From Reddybacter sp041622675 (GTDB lineage: Bacteria; Pseudomonadota; Gammaproteobacteria; Pseudomonadales; Porticoccaceae): a stretch of 64,000 nucleotides of DNA. This document shows positions 1-9,070 of this stretch, piece by piece (position 1 is the stretch's first letter; every line of letters starts with the position of its first letter). Location: the NCBI GenBank assembly GCA_041622675.1, contig JBFJYH010000004.1:1-64000 (forward strand), read 5' to 3'. Position numbers and translations under genes: made by a program. The notes beneath the pieces were generated by a model that was not told where the DNA came from, did not search any database, and was given only the letters and a program-made list of their open reading frames with translations.

Positions 1-221
1 GCCATCACCTCACCACTGAGCAGGATGGCACCCTCTTCTTTGAGAATTTCCACCAACACGCCGCTGTGAGCGGCGACCACTTCGAGAACCACCTTATCGG
101 TTTCTACATCCACCAACAAATCGTCCCGCTGTACACTGTCACCCACCTGTTTATGCCAGGTTGCAACCTCACCTTCCTGAACGGACTCGGGAAATGCAGG
201 GACCTTAATATCGATTAGCAT
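1..221 (-). CDS. sucB: Dihydrolipoyl succinyltransferase (E2 of 2-oxoglutarate dehydrogenase), N-terminal fragment
   Basis: Only the first 73 codons lie in the window; the gene runs off the left edge. The visible part is a biotinyl-lipoyl domain: it begins MLIDIKVPAFPESVQEGEVA and carries the lipoylation motif DVETDKVVLEV, whose Lys receives the lipoyl group. E2 takes the succinyl group from SucA and passes it to CoA in the TCA cycle. It sits 51 bp downstream of sucA on the same strand, as expected for a sdhCDAB-sucAB operon. The VPxFPESVxEG start is typical of SucB and separates it from the pyruvate dehydrogenase E2. The catalytic domain cannot be seen. Confidence 0.93.
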   Translation of the reverse strand, partial: MLIDIKVPAFPESVQEGEVATWHKQVGDSVQRDDLLVDVETDKVVLEVVAAHSGVLVEILKEEGAILLSGEVM

Positions 222-272
222 CGGCTATCTTCCTTCCTGATTGAAACAGACTACTCTAAGCTGTTTAGAACC

Positions 273-3107
273 CTAGTAATTGAGATCCAGGGCCTCGTTG
301 ATGAATTTCTTTTGCTCTTCTAAGTGGGTCGACATATACCCTCCTGCCGGTGCCGCCCTCGCAGGTCGTCCAACATAACGTAAATAAAGAAACTCGTTAC
401 AAGCGTGTATCGCCTTGCGAATATGGTGTTGGCCATTAAACCAAAGACCTTGATTGAGGGGCTCTTCCTGACACCACAAAATATCCTGTAAGTTTTTATA
501 AGCCTTCAAAACTTCAGTCAAGGCCTTTTCATCAAAGGGATAGAGTTGCTCTATGCGTATCAGCGCCACATCATCCTGCTCGCGGAGCTCTCTCTCTTCC
601 AGTAAATGGTAATAGACCTTGCCGCTACACAGAACAACGCGCTTAACTTTCTTATGGTCAAGTTCATCACCAAGAATGGTTTGAAAAGAACCTTGCGATA
701 ACTCCTCTAAAGAAGAGGTTGCCAGCTTATGACGTAAAATCCACTTGGGACTCATTACTATTAAGGGCTTGCGCATCGGCCGGATAGCTTGGCGTCGTAG
801 CATATGAAAGAGTTGCGCGGGTGTGGTTGGGTTACAAATTTGAATGTTATGTTCGGCGGCCAGTTGTAAAAAACGTTCAAGCCGGGCCGACGAATGCTCG
901 GGGCCCTGCCCTTCATAGCCGTGGGGTAGCAACATGGTGAGACCGCTTAAACGTCCCCACTTTTGCTCGCCGCTGGTAATAAATTGATCGATCACCACTT
1001 GGGCGCCATTGGCGAAATCGCCAAACTGTGCTTCCCAGATGACCAGCCCGTGGGGAGTGCCAGTACTGTAGCCGTACTCAAAGGCTAGTACTGCTTCTTC
1101 GGATAAGTAGGAGTCGTATAGCGAAAAAAGCGGCTGGTCTTCCTTAATATGCAGCAAGGGTGTATAGGGCTCACCGTCTTTTTGATTGTATGTCACTGCG
1201 TGACGGTGGGAAAAAGTGCCACGACCAGAGTCCTGCCCTGTCATGCGTATACTGTAGCCTTGCTCCAATAAAGTGCCATAGGCTAAAATTTCAGCCATGC
1301 CCCAATTCAGAGGCAAAGCACCGCCGCCCATCTTACGCCGATCGTCGTAAATTTTCTGTACCTGACGCTGGACTACAATACCCTCGGGAATATGGTTCGC
1401 TTTTTCGGCGACTTGCCTCAGCAGGGATAGGTCAATCGAGGTGTCAGCCTCTGCATCCCAGTCATGCCCCAAATAAGGCTCCCAATCGACAAACAAGTCT
1501 TCATTAGGCTCTGAAACGAGATTGCTGGCAACGTGTTCACCCCGGTCAAGCCTGTCGCGATAATCATCAAGCATTGCCTTCGATGCTTCTGCTGAGATCA
1601 GCGCTTCAGCAGCAAGAGTTTCAGCATAGAGCGTGCGGGTGGTTTTATGTTGACGAATTTTTTCGTACATCAAGGGCTGAGTCCCGGAGGGCTCATCCGT
1701 TTCATTATGACCACTGCGCCGGTAACAAACCAAGTCAATCACGACATCTTTATTAAATTGATAGCGATAATCCATAGCCAGTAATGTGGCGAACATCACG
1801 GCATCGGGGTCATCGCCATTAACGTGGATAATAGGTGCCTGTACCATTTTGGCGACGTCTGTGCAGTATTCCGTAGAGCGTGCATCCTCACGGCGACTTA
1901 TGGTAAAGCCGACCTGATTGTTAAGTACCAGATGCACTGTGCCTCCGGTTTTATAACCGCGGGTCTGGGACATCTGGAAAGTCTCCATCACCACACCCTG
2001 GCCGGCAAAAGCCGCATCGCCATGGATAATAATCGGTACAACTTGCGCGCCTTCGGTATCGCCCCGCCTATCTTGGCGAGCGCGTGTTGAGCCCTCAATG
2101 ACCGGAGCGGATATCTCAAGGTGGGACGGATTGAAGCCAAGCGCCAAGTGGAGTTCACCACCCGGTGTCATGACATTGGACGAAAAGCCCTGATGATATT
2201 TCACATCGCCCGAGGTATTGAGCAGCTTCTTGCCTTCAAATTCATCAAATAATTCTGCGGGGTTTTTACCCAGCACGTTGACTAATACATTCAAGCGACC
2301 GCGATGGGCCATGCCGAGAACGATCTCTCGCGCACCGTATTCACCAGCACGCTGAATTAAACCGTCAAGCATAGGAATCATGCTTTCGGCACCCTCAAGG
2401 CCAAAACGTTTGGTCCCCGGGTATTTGGAATCGAGATGCTTCTCTAGGCCTTCAGCTGCGGTCAAGCGCTGTAGCACAGCGATACGTGCCTCATCGCCAT
2501 AAGTCGGACGCGACTGTACTGATTCAAAACGTTGCTGAAGCCACTGCTTTTCCTCCAGCGAGGTAATGTGCATAAACTCAGGACCAACTTGCCCACAGTA
2601 GGTCGCTTCCATGTGTTCGATAATTTCCCGCAGGGACGCTTCTTCTTTTCCAATGTAAAGCGGGCCTGTTTGATAGGTCGTATCGAGATCGGCGTCGGTT
2701 AAACCATGAAAACCAAGCTTTAAATCAGGAACGTCCTCTCTCTCCATCAAACCGAGAGGATCGAGGTTGGCCTTCTGATGACCACGCTCCCTATAGGAGG
2801 CGATAAGCTGTAATACTTTGACCTGTTTACGCTCGTGCTCGACATTGATACCACCGGAACCCGGAGCGGGTAATGGTCGAGAGCGCTTGCGTCCCAACAA
2901 CTCAAAATGCGCCTGTATGGTCGCGTGGGAGGAGTCGGCACCAGCAAAGCCATTGATGTGGGGAAGAGAGTCAAAAAAGGCGCGCCATTCCTCTGGCACA
3001 CCATTGGGATTATGTAAGTAAGTTTCGTACAGACCTTCAATATAGGCTGCATTGCCCCCTGAGAAATGGGACGAACTGAGAAACTGCTCCATGATGCTGT
3101 CTTGCAT
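273..3107 (-). CDS. sucA: 2-oxoglutarate dehydrogenase E1 component
   Basis: This is a 944-residue thiamine-diphosphate enzyme, close to the usual length of about 930-945. It decarboxylates 2-oxoglutarate and hands the succinyl group to lipoyl-SucB. The N-terminus (SIMEQFLSSSHFSGGNAAYI) is the E2-binding extension typical of OGDH E1. The ThDP region includes GMAHRGRLNVLVNVLGK, GDAAFAGQGVV and the NNQVGFT segment. The C-terminal transketolase-like domain has GQDSGRGTFSHRHAV and EAQFGDFANGAQVVIDQF. The start at 3107 has AGGA about 8 nt upstream; an in-frame Met five residues later is the alternative. It lies 88 bp after sdhB, probably in the same transcription unit. Confidence 0.97.
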   Translation of the reverse strand: MQDSIMEQFLSSSHFSGGNAAYIEGLYETYLHNPNGVPEEWRAFFDSLPHINGFAGADSSHATIQAHFELLGRKRSRPLPAPGSGGINVEHERKQVKVLQLIASYRERGHQKANLDPLGLMEREDVPDLKLGFHGLTDADLDTTYQTGPLYIGKEEASLREIIEHMEATYCGQVGPEFMHITSLEEKQWLQQRFESVQSRPTYGDEARIAVLQRLTAAEGLEKHLDSKYPGTKRFGLEGAESMIPMLDGLIQRAGEYGAREIVLGMAHRGRLNVLVNVLGKNPAELFDEFEGKKLLNTSGDVKYHQGFSSNVMTPGGELHLALGFNPSHLEISAPVIEGSTRARQDRRGDTEGAQVVPIIIHGDAAFAGQGVVMETFQMSQTRGYKTGGTVHLVLNNQVGFTISRREDARSTEYCTDVAKMVQAPIIHVNGDDPDAVMFATLLAMDYRYQFNKDVVIDLVCYRRSGHNETDEPSGTQPLMYEKIRQHKTTRTLYAETLAAEALISAEASKAMLDDYRDRLDRGEHVASNLVSEPNEDLFVDWEPYLGHDWDAEADTSIDLSLLRQVAEKANHIPEGIVVQRQVQKIYDDRRKMGGGALPLNWGMAEILAYGTLLEQGYSIRMTGQDSGRGTFSHRHAVTYNQKDGEPYTPLLHIKEDQPLFSLYDSYLSEEAVLAFEYGYSTGTPHGLVIWEAQFGDFANGAQVVIDQFITSGEQKWGRLSGLTMLLPHGYEGQGPEHSSARLERFLQLAAEHNIQICNPTTPAQLFHMLRRQAIRPMRKPLIVMSPKWILRHKLATSSLEELSQGSFQTILGDELDHKKVKRVVLCSGKVYYHLLEERELREQDDVALIRIEQLYPFDEKALTEVLKAYKNLQDILWCQEEPLNQGLWFNGQHHIRKAIHACNEFLYLRYVGRPARAAPAGGYMSTHLEEQKKFINEALDLNY

Positions 3108-3195
3108 CTTTCTAGTCCTGACGTAGTAATTACCGAATTGAGGGCTTAAAAAGCAGGGGCTTAAGTTCCGTACCTGCCGTATTTTGCAAACTTAT

Positions 3196-3900
3196 TTAGG
3201 TGCCACTGCTAAGTAACATACTGCGAATATGCCCAATTGCCTGTGTTGGGTTTAGACCCTTGGGGCAAACAGCCACACAGTTTTGAATGCCGTGACAACG
3301 GAAAACTGAAAAGGGGTCATCCAGTTCCGACAGGCGCTCTTCTGTCGCCGTATCACGTGTATCCGCTAAAAAGCGGTAAGCCTGTAACAGGCCAGCGGGA
3401 CCGATAAACTTATCGGGATTCCACCAGAACGATGGACAGCTAGTTGAGCAGCAGGCACACAGTATGCACTCATATAAGCCGTCAAGTTTTTCCCGATCCT
3501 CTGGCGACTGCAGACGTTCAATCGCGGGCGCAGGGGTGTCGTTGATCAGGTAGGGTTGTACTTTTTCGTACTGGGCGTAGAACTGCGCCATGTCGATAAC
3601 AAGGTCGCGAATTACGGGTAGCCCAGGTAGGGGGCGTAGAATTAAGGTGTCGTTTTTAACACATTCAGACAGAGGGGTGACACAAGCCAGACCGTTCTTG
3701 CCATTCATGTTGACACCATCTGAACCACAAACACCTTCACGGCATGAGCGACGGAAAACCAAGGTTGGATCCTCGGCTTTAAGTAGCTCGAGCACATCCA
3801 GCACCATGATATCTTTGCCTTGTGTATCAAGCTGAAAATCCTGCATATACGGGGCAGAATCTGTATCGGGGTTATAACGATAAATACTTACTTTGAGCAT
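3196..3900 (-). CDS. sdhB: Succinate dehydrogenase iron-sulfur subunit
   Basis: This 234-residue protein carries electrons from SdhA flavin to the quinone site. Three cluster motifs are visible: the [2Fe-2S] ferredoxin loop CREGVCGSDGVNMNG with its later Cys, the [4Fe-4S] motif CILCACCSTSCPSFWW, and the [3Fe-4S] motif CHGIQNCVAVCPKGLNP. The Trp pair after the second motif belongs to the quinone pocket in this family. It starts 22 bp after sdhA and is the last sdh gene before sucA. Length and motifs are normal for a gammaproteobacterial SdhB. Confidence 0.97.
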   Translation of the reverse strand: MLKVSIYRYNPDTDSAPYMQDFQLDTQGKDIMVLDVLELLKAEDPTLVFRRSCREGVCGSDGVNMNGKNGLACVTPLSECVKNDTLILRPLPGLPVIRDLVIDMAQFYAQYEKVQPYLINDTPAPAIERLQSPEDREKLDGLYECILCACCSTSCPSFWWNPDKFIGPAGLLQAYRFLADTRDTATEERLSELDDPFSVFRCHGIQNCVAVCPKGLNPTQAIGHIRSMLLSSGT

Positions 3901-3922
3901 ATCTTAGGCAGCCCTACGTAGA

Positions 3923-5695
3923 TTAATAAACACGTGCTTTTGGAGCGAAGGCTTCACGCGTAACGGGCGCAAAGTTAACGTCACGTTTGGACACACGCTT
4001 ATCAGCGGGAAAATAAATGGAGTGGCACAACCAGTTCTCGTCGTCGCGCTCTGTAAAGTCTTCACGGGCATGGGCACCGCGACTCTCTTTACGCTCTTCG
4101 GCGGCAATGGCTGTCGCTTCGGCAACTTCGAGCAGATTTTGTAATTCCAGTGCCTCGATGCGCGCTGTGTTATAAGCGGCCGATTTATCATCGAGTTTTA
4201 CATTCTCGATACGTTGACGCAGGTCGGCCAACTTCTTCACGCCTTCCTGCATATAGTCACCACGGCGGAACACGCCGAAATGATTTTGCATAATGGTTTG
4301 CAGCTCTTTGCGCAGGTCCGCTGTCTTCTCGCCACTCTCGCTACCGTTTAAACGGTTGAGGCGAACACAAGCGGCCTCGATGTCAGCATCAGTAGCATCC
4401 GCTAAAGTAGAGCCTTCTCGTAGTGATTCCTCAATAAACAAACCAGCAGCGCGACCGAAGACAACTAAATCTAATAGTGAGTTACCACCCAGACGATTGG
4501 CACCATGCACCGACACACAGGCCACTTCGCCACAGGCAAAAAGACCGTCAATCACTTGCTCTTTGCCATCACTATCAAGGGTTAAAGCCTGGCCACTAAC
4601 GTTAGTCGGAATACCACCCATCATATAGTGACAGGTTGGCACCACAGGAACCAAATCAGTCACCGGGTCAACGTGGGCAAAAGTTTCAGAGAGTTCACAA
4701 ATACCTGGCAACTTGCTGTGTAGCACTTCTTCACCAAGGTGATCGAGCTTCAAGTGCACATGGTCACCATCGGGACCACAACCACGGCCTTCAAGGATTT
4801 CCAGTACCATCGAACGAGCCACAACGTCGCGGCCGGCGAGATCTTTGGCATTGGGTGCATAACGCTCCATAAAGCGCTCGCCATCTTTATTGACCAGATA
4901 ACCACCTTCACCACGGCAGCCCTCGGTAACCAGAACACCAGCACCGTGAATACCGGTGGGATGGAACTGCCACATCTCGATATCTTGTACAGGGAAGCCC
5001 GCGCGCAGCGACATGCCTAGGCCATCACCCGTATTGATATGGGCATTGGTGGTCGAGGAATAAATACGACCTGCACCACCCGTGGCAAAGACGGTGGCCT
5101 TTGACTTAACGTAAACCGTCTCACCGGTTTCGATATCAATAGCGATAACACCAACCACGGCACCATCTTTGTTTTTCACCAGATCAATGGCAAACCACTC
5201 GTTCAGAAAAACCGTGTTGGCTTTAAGATTGGCTTGATAGAGCGTGTGTAATAAGGCGTGGCCGGTGCGATCTGCTGCTGCGCAAGTGCGCGCTGCCTGA
5301 CCACCGTTGCCGTAATCTTTTGATTGCCCGCCAAAGGGACGCTGATAAATACGACCCTCTTCCGTACGAGAGAAAGGCAAACCCATATGCTCAAGCTCGA
5401 ACACTGCTTCAGGGCCAACTTGACACATATATTCAATGGCATCTTGGTCGCCAATATAGTCAGAACCTTTCACCGTGTCATACATATGCCATTGCCACTG
5501 ATCCTGTGGGTCATCGCTGGCAATAGCGCAAGTGATACCGCCCTGGGCAGATACTGTGTGGGATCGCGTTGGAAACACTTTGGTAATAACAGCGGTTTTG
5601 TAACCCGATTGCGCCAGCTGTAAAGAGGCGCGCATACCTGCACCGCCACCGCCAATAATGACACCGTCAAAAGAGATCGTTCTCATTTTACCCAT
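3923..5695 (-). CDS. sdhA: Succinate dehydrogenase flavoprotein subunit
   Basis: This 590-residue flavoprotein oxidises succinate to fumarate. The N-terminal FAD-binding Rossmann motif is DGVIIGGGGAGMRASLQLAQ. The covalent FAD histidine lies in TRSHTVSAQGG. The active-site region HPTGIHGAGVLVTEGCRGEG and the capping segment are present, and the C-terminus VNFAPVTREAFAPKARVY is typical of SdhA. A longer reading frame starts at 5743, but that start lies inside sdhD. The start at 5695 leaves 4 bp after the sdhD stop and has a GGGGGAAG stretch upstream, so I chose it; an ATG at 5686 is also possible. Confidence 0.96.
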   Translation of the reverse strand: MGKMRTISFDGVIIGGGGAGMRASLQLAQSGYKTAVITKVFPTRSHTVSAQGGITCAIASDDPQDQWQWHMYDTVKGSDYIGDQDAIEYMCQVGPEAVFELEHMGLPFSRTEEGRIYQRPFGGQSKDYGNGGQAARTCAAADRTGHALLHTLYQANLKANTVFLNEWFAIDLVKNKDGAVVGVIAIDIETGETVYVKSKATVFATGGAGRIYSSTTNAHINTGDGLGMSLRAGFPVQDIEMWQFHPTGIHGAGVLVTEGCRGEGGYLVNKDGERFMERYAPNAKDLAGRDVVARSMVLEILEGRGCGPDGDHVHLKLDHLGEEVLHSKLPGICELSETFAHVDPVTDLVPVVPTCHYMMGGIPTNVSGQALTLDSDGKEQVIDGLFACGEVACVSVHGANRLGGNSLLDLVVFGRAAGLFIEESLREGSTLADATDADIEAACVRLNRLNGSESGEKTADLRKELQTIMQNHFGVFRRGDYMQEGVKKLADLRQRIENVKLDDKSAAYNTARIEALELQNLLEVAEATAIAAEERKESRGAHAREDFTERDDENWLCHSIYFPADKRVSKRDVNFAPVTREAFAPKARVY

Positions 5696-5699
5696 TAAC

Positions 5700-6071
5700 C
5701 TACTTCCCCCAGAGAATAGCGACAGTCCAGACCACATAGACAAAAATGACTGTGATCATGCCCAGCTGTAAAAACACCCTCAACGGGGTAGCTTTAGGTC
5801 CCATTAAACGAACCGTGACATAGTCAGTGAGCACCCCCCACATACCAATCCAAGCGTGGGCTGCCAATGACAAAACTGCGAGAACAGTCAGTAGACGAAC
5901 ACACAAACCACTGTGTAACTCTTTCCAGCTTGCATAATCAATTTCTGGGGTGAACAGTAAATAAGCGGCAATGACCAGTAGATAAACCGTTAGTACGACG
6001 CCGCTGGCACGTTGCACGACCCAGTCAGAGAGCCCGCTGCGCCCAAAACTTGTTACATTTGTTACAGCCAT
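5700..6071 (-). CDS. sdhD: Succinate dehydrogenase hydrophobic membrane anchor subunit
   Basis: This 123-residue membrane protein has three hydrophobic segments (about residues 20-40, 58-80 and 95-118). It anchors SdhAB to the inner membrane with SdhC and contributes to heme b and quinone binding. The start FGRSGLSDWVVQRASGVVL matches SdhD proteins, in which the SDW/QRxSG motif precedes the first helix. AHAWIGMWGVLTDYV carries the expected heme-ligand His and the quinone-site Asp-Tyr. It overlaps the end of sdhC by 10 bp, which suggests translational coupling. Confidence 0.93.
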   Translation of the reverse strand: MAVTNVTSFGRSGLSDWVVQRASGVVLTVYLLVIAAYLLFTPEIDYASWKELHSGLCVRLLTVLAVLSLAAHAWIGMWGVLTDYVTVRLMGPKATPLRVFLQLGMITVIFVYVVWTVAILWGK

Positions 6072-6439
6072 ACCCAGGCTCCTGCGAAAATGATCAATAG
6101 TGCGGCGACAATAAGCACGAGTTTCGCACCCAATCTGCCGCCTTCCAGTGTTTCACCAATACCGAAATCCATAAACAGATGCCGAATACCGGCCACCAGG
6201 TGGTAGGCCAATGCCGCCAACATGCCCCACAACACAACCTTAACGAGAGGATGGGTGAGTAAACCCTGTAGAGACGCAAAGGTCTCTTCAGAAGTCAGGC
6301 TACGATCGAGCATCCAAATAAACAGTCCACTGATAACGAATAACGCGACACCAGAAATGCGATGAAGAATAGAAACATAAGCGGTAATTGGAAGCTGAAT
6401 CGTTCCAATATCTAAATTGACAGGTCTTTTATCGTTCAC
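6062..6439 (-). CDS. sdhC: Succinate dehydrogenase cytochrome b556 subunit
   Basis: This 125-residue protein has three transmembrane helices and binds heme b. The signature RPVNLDIGTIQLPITAYVSI, followed by LHRISGVALF, is the SdhC family motif. The His in AYHLVAGIRHLFMDFG is the likely heme ligand. It appears to start with GTG at 6439 with a GAGG ribosome site about 10 nt upstream; no ATG fits the family start better. It is the first gene of the sdhCDAB-sucAB unit and is divergent from gltA across about 400 bp. Confidence 0.94.
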   Translation of the reverse strand: MNDKRPVNLDIGTIQLPITAYVSILHRISGVALFVISGLFIWMLDRSLTSEETFASLQGLLTHPLVKVVLWGMLAALAYHLVAGIRHLFMDFGIGETLEGGRLGAKLVLIVAALLIIFAGAWVWL

Positions 6440-6843
6440 AACTAGCTGTACCTCAAACCCATAAGGGCGTTATTTTTTGGTGCCAAATAAAAAAGTTGGA
6501 TAAATATTAGCCGCTAGCAAAGCCCCACTTAGTGTCTGAACCCGAGCAACTTTTAACGCCGGGCAGTATAGGAGGATTGTCACCCAATTACAACGAATCA
6601 AGAATACAGGACACGCATAGCTGACCGGCCTAAAAGCCCTGTATAAAGGCCTGTCAGTACAATTTTGCCCCTTTATTGTGCGCGCCAGACCTCGCTCGCA
6701 CCACAATAAGACCTTGGCGCTGTAAAGCTAAAAAAAGGCCGATGCAAATTGACAAACCTTGCTTCAGAAGGCTAGAGTCGCGGGCTTTGTAATACGGGCT
6801 GGCCATGTTGCCAACTTCCAAAATGCTTAACTAGGGGAACCCT
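6440..6843. other. Divergent control region between sdhC and gltA
   Basis: These 404 bp hold no convincing gene; the minus-strand frame at 6470-6706 is Cys/Arg/Leu-rich and matches nothing I know. The region must hold the promoters of sdhC (minus) and gltA (plus). The only promoter I could place with confidence is the gltA one at 6749-6778. gltA has a good ribosome site, AGGGGAA, just before its ATG. Confidence 0.6.
6749..6778 (+). promoter_or_regulatory. Putative sigma-70 promoter of gltA
   Basis: A perfect -35 box TTGACA (6749-6754) is followed by an 18-bp spacer and the -10-like box TAGAGT (6773-6778). It ends 65 bp before the gltA ATG. The assignment rests on consensus match and position only. 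Confidence 0.55.
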
Positions 6844-8133
6844 ATGACCGATAAGAAAGCTACTCTCAGCATTGAGGGCCGCGCCGACGCCATTGAACTG
6901 CCAATACGAACAGGCACTCTCGGCCCCGATGTGATCGATGTTGCCTCGCTGACCGGTAAGGGTGTGTTCACATTCGACCCAGGTTTTACATCGACCGCCT
7001 CCTGTGAATCTAAAATTACCTTTATTGATGGCGGCGAAGGGGTGTTATTGCACCGCGGCTATCCGATTAACGATCTTGCGGAAAATACTTCATACCTTGA
7101 GACCTGTTACCTGCTCCTCAATGGCGAGTTACCTAATGCCACACAGAAAGCGGACTTTGAAAACTTGATCAGTAAACACACTATGGTCAATCGCTCGATC
7201 GAGCAGTTTTTGTCCGGCTTTAGTTATGATGCGCACCCCATGTCTATCATGTGCGGTGTCGTTGCGGCTATGTCTTCTTTCTATCACGACTCTCTTGATA
7301 TCGCCAATCCCCAGCACCGGATGATTACAGCTCATCGTCTAATTGCAAAAATGCCGACTTTGGCCGCTATGTGCTACAAACATTACATCGGCCAGCCCTA
7401 TATGTACCCTAGAAATGATATGAGCTATGCTGAAAACTTCCTGCATATGATGTTTGGCACACCCTGTGAAGAGCCTGAGGTAAATCCCGTACTGGCCAAG
7501 GCAATGGATAAGCTCTTTATCCTGCACGCCGACCACGAGCAAAATGCTTCTACATCTACTGTGCGCCTTGCCGGCTCATCGGGTGCAAACCCCTTTTCCT
7601 GTATCGCAGCCGGCATTGCCGCTCTGTGGGGACCGTCCCACGGTGGGGCTAATCAGGCTGTACTCGAAATGCTCAACGAAATTGGCGATGAAAAAAATAT
7701 CGACGCTTTTGTCAAGCGCGCCAAGGACAAAAATGACCCCTTCCGTTTGATGGGTTTCGGCCACCGCGTCTACAAAAACTTTGACCCCCGCGCCCAAGTC
7801 ATGAAAGAAGCCTGTGACGAAGTGCTGGCTGAACTCGGTATGGAAAACGACCCTCTGTTGAAAATCGCCAAACGCCTTGAACAAATAGCCCTTGAAGATG
7901 ACTATTTTGTCAGCAAAAAGCTCTACCCCAATGTCGATTTCTATTCGGGTATTATCATGAAAGCCATCGGTATTCCCACAGAAATGTTTACGGTTATTTT
8001 TGCCACTGGCCGTACTGTAGGCTGGATAGCCCACTGGGACGAAATGATTAGCAATAGTTATAAAATTGGTCGCCCACGCCAGTTGTATACAGGCCCCAGC
8101 GAACGTGCGGTGACCCCGATCGCCCAACGCTAG
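6844..8133 (+). CDS. gltA: Citrate synthase (type II, hexameric type)
   Basis: This 429-residue enzyme condenses oxaloacetate with acetyl-CoA. Length and N-terminus (the beta domain with SCESKITFIDGGEGVLLHRG) match the NADH-sensitive gammaproteobacterial GltA rather than the short 2-methylcitrate synthases. The catalytic residues appear as His in GPSHGGANQAV, His in GFGHRVYKNFDPRA and Asp in NVDFYSG. It is divergent from the sdh operon and ends at a strong intrinsic terminator. Confidence 0.97.
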   Translation: MTDKKATLSIEGRADAIELPIRTGTLGPDVIDVASLTGKGVFTFDPGFTSTASCESKITFIDGGEGVLLHRGYPINDLAENTSYLETCYLLLNGELPNATQKADFENLISKHTMVNRSIEQFLSGFSYDAHPMSIMCGVVAAMSSFYHDSLDIANPQHRMITAHRLIAKMPTLAAMCYKHYIGQPYMYPRNDMSYAENFLHMMFGTPCEEPEVNPVLAKAMDKLFILHADHEQNASTSTVRLAGSSGANPFSCIAAGIAALWGPSHGGANQAVLEMLNEIGDEKNIDAFVKRAKDKNDPFRLMGFGHRVYKNFDPRAQVMKEACDEVLAELGMENDPLLKIAKRLEQIALEDDYFVSKKLYPNVDFYSGIIMKAIGIPTEMFTVIFATGRTVGWIAHWDEMISNSYKIGRPRQLYTGPSERAVTPIAQR

Positions 8134-8150
8134 CCATTTTGTGTTGATGA

Positions 8151-8182
8151 GCAAAAAGCCCGGTTAAAACCGGGCTTTTTGC
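8151..8182 (+). terminator. Intrinsic terminator of gltA
   Basis: This is a perfect 15-bp inverted repeat (8151-8165 / 8168-8182) with a 2-nt AA loop and core GCCCGG. The 3' arm supplies five T residues. It begins 17 bp after the gltA stop. Confidence 0.9.
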
Positions 8183-9070
8183 TGTCTGTACTCCTTAAAC
8201 CTTAGGCTATGCACAAGCGTCTTTTGAGGAGTAGTGGGCTCACAGTCGCGATGGGAAGGTCTCAAGAGCGCGCCTTCTACCCCTAAAACTATCTCTTCAA
8301 AAACAAGATAATCCCTCCGACTAATAAAAATAATTTTAAGATTCGAATCAAAGTGGATGTAGGATTAATATCACAAACACAAAACCTGAAATCGACTAAA
8401 TCTAAGGCCGTCAAGGTAGCCATATATACCGTCGATAACTGGTCGAGATTGAAAAAATGAGGCCTCTACAAGAAGATTAAATTGTGTGATTAGTCAGAGT
8501 ATTTGGCGTCAAAAAAACATTACCATTGCATTAAATTGGTGCGTTAAACCCTGTTACGTTTAACAAATCTAGTGTTTTTGCCAAGGATGTGTAAATCTCG
8601 GGTGAAAAAATATCCAGACAATTACTTAATATCTCTGGAACACACCGCCCGATTGCTCAACCCCCCAGCTATCTAGGATTCAAATCAAATAGTTTGAGCG
8701 ATAATAATGGAAAAAAAACAGCCTAACAAATATGGGCGTGTTAGAGGTGTGCCATATCGAACGCTTACTGCTTTCACAAAAGGGGAATTATTCTGGCATA
8801 TCCAATGGATAAATTGAAACCCCGAGCGCTCGTTCCTGTAATAGCAGTGACAGGGCTAGACTTTTCCCCTATCTTGAAAGCTTCGTCAACCGACCGGTGT
8901 TAGTGTGCTAATGTCATATTTCTTCCCCTTTGGTTTTTTGACCCGTTTAAGAAACCACCCAATAAGTTAGAGCACTATTATGGCTAAATCATTGACAAGT
9001 GTGCTGATGAAAATCTTTGCCGACTAGTATTGAAGCCTCATAAGAACAGAATAAATAATGGGAACTTACC
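8183..9070. other. Long intergenic region, 888 bp
   Basis: No gene can be supported here. A 36-codon plus-strand frame at 8707-8817 (MEKKQPNKYGRVRGVPYRTL...) has no ribosome site and no known relative. A 15-codon frame at 8980-9027 is probably chance. A 7-bp inverted repeat, GTTAAAC (8543-8549) and GTTTAAC (8558-8564), could be an operator or a small hairpin. A TTGACA at 8992-8997 lacks a convincing -10 box. The region is A+T-richer than the genes around it and presumably carries the control region of the dehydrogenase gene downstream. Confidence 0.5.

Noticed and set aside
5696..5743. Longer N-terminus of SdhA starting at 5743
   Set aside because: It would overlap sdhD by 44 bp and gives residues absent from the family; the start at 5695 fits spacing and the usual length.
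7576..8154. 192-codon minus-strand reading frame
   Set aside because: It is entirely antisense to gltA and its composition is an echo of gltA codons.
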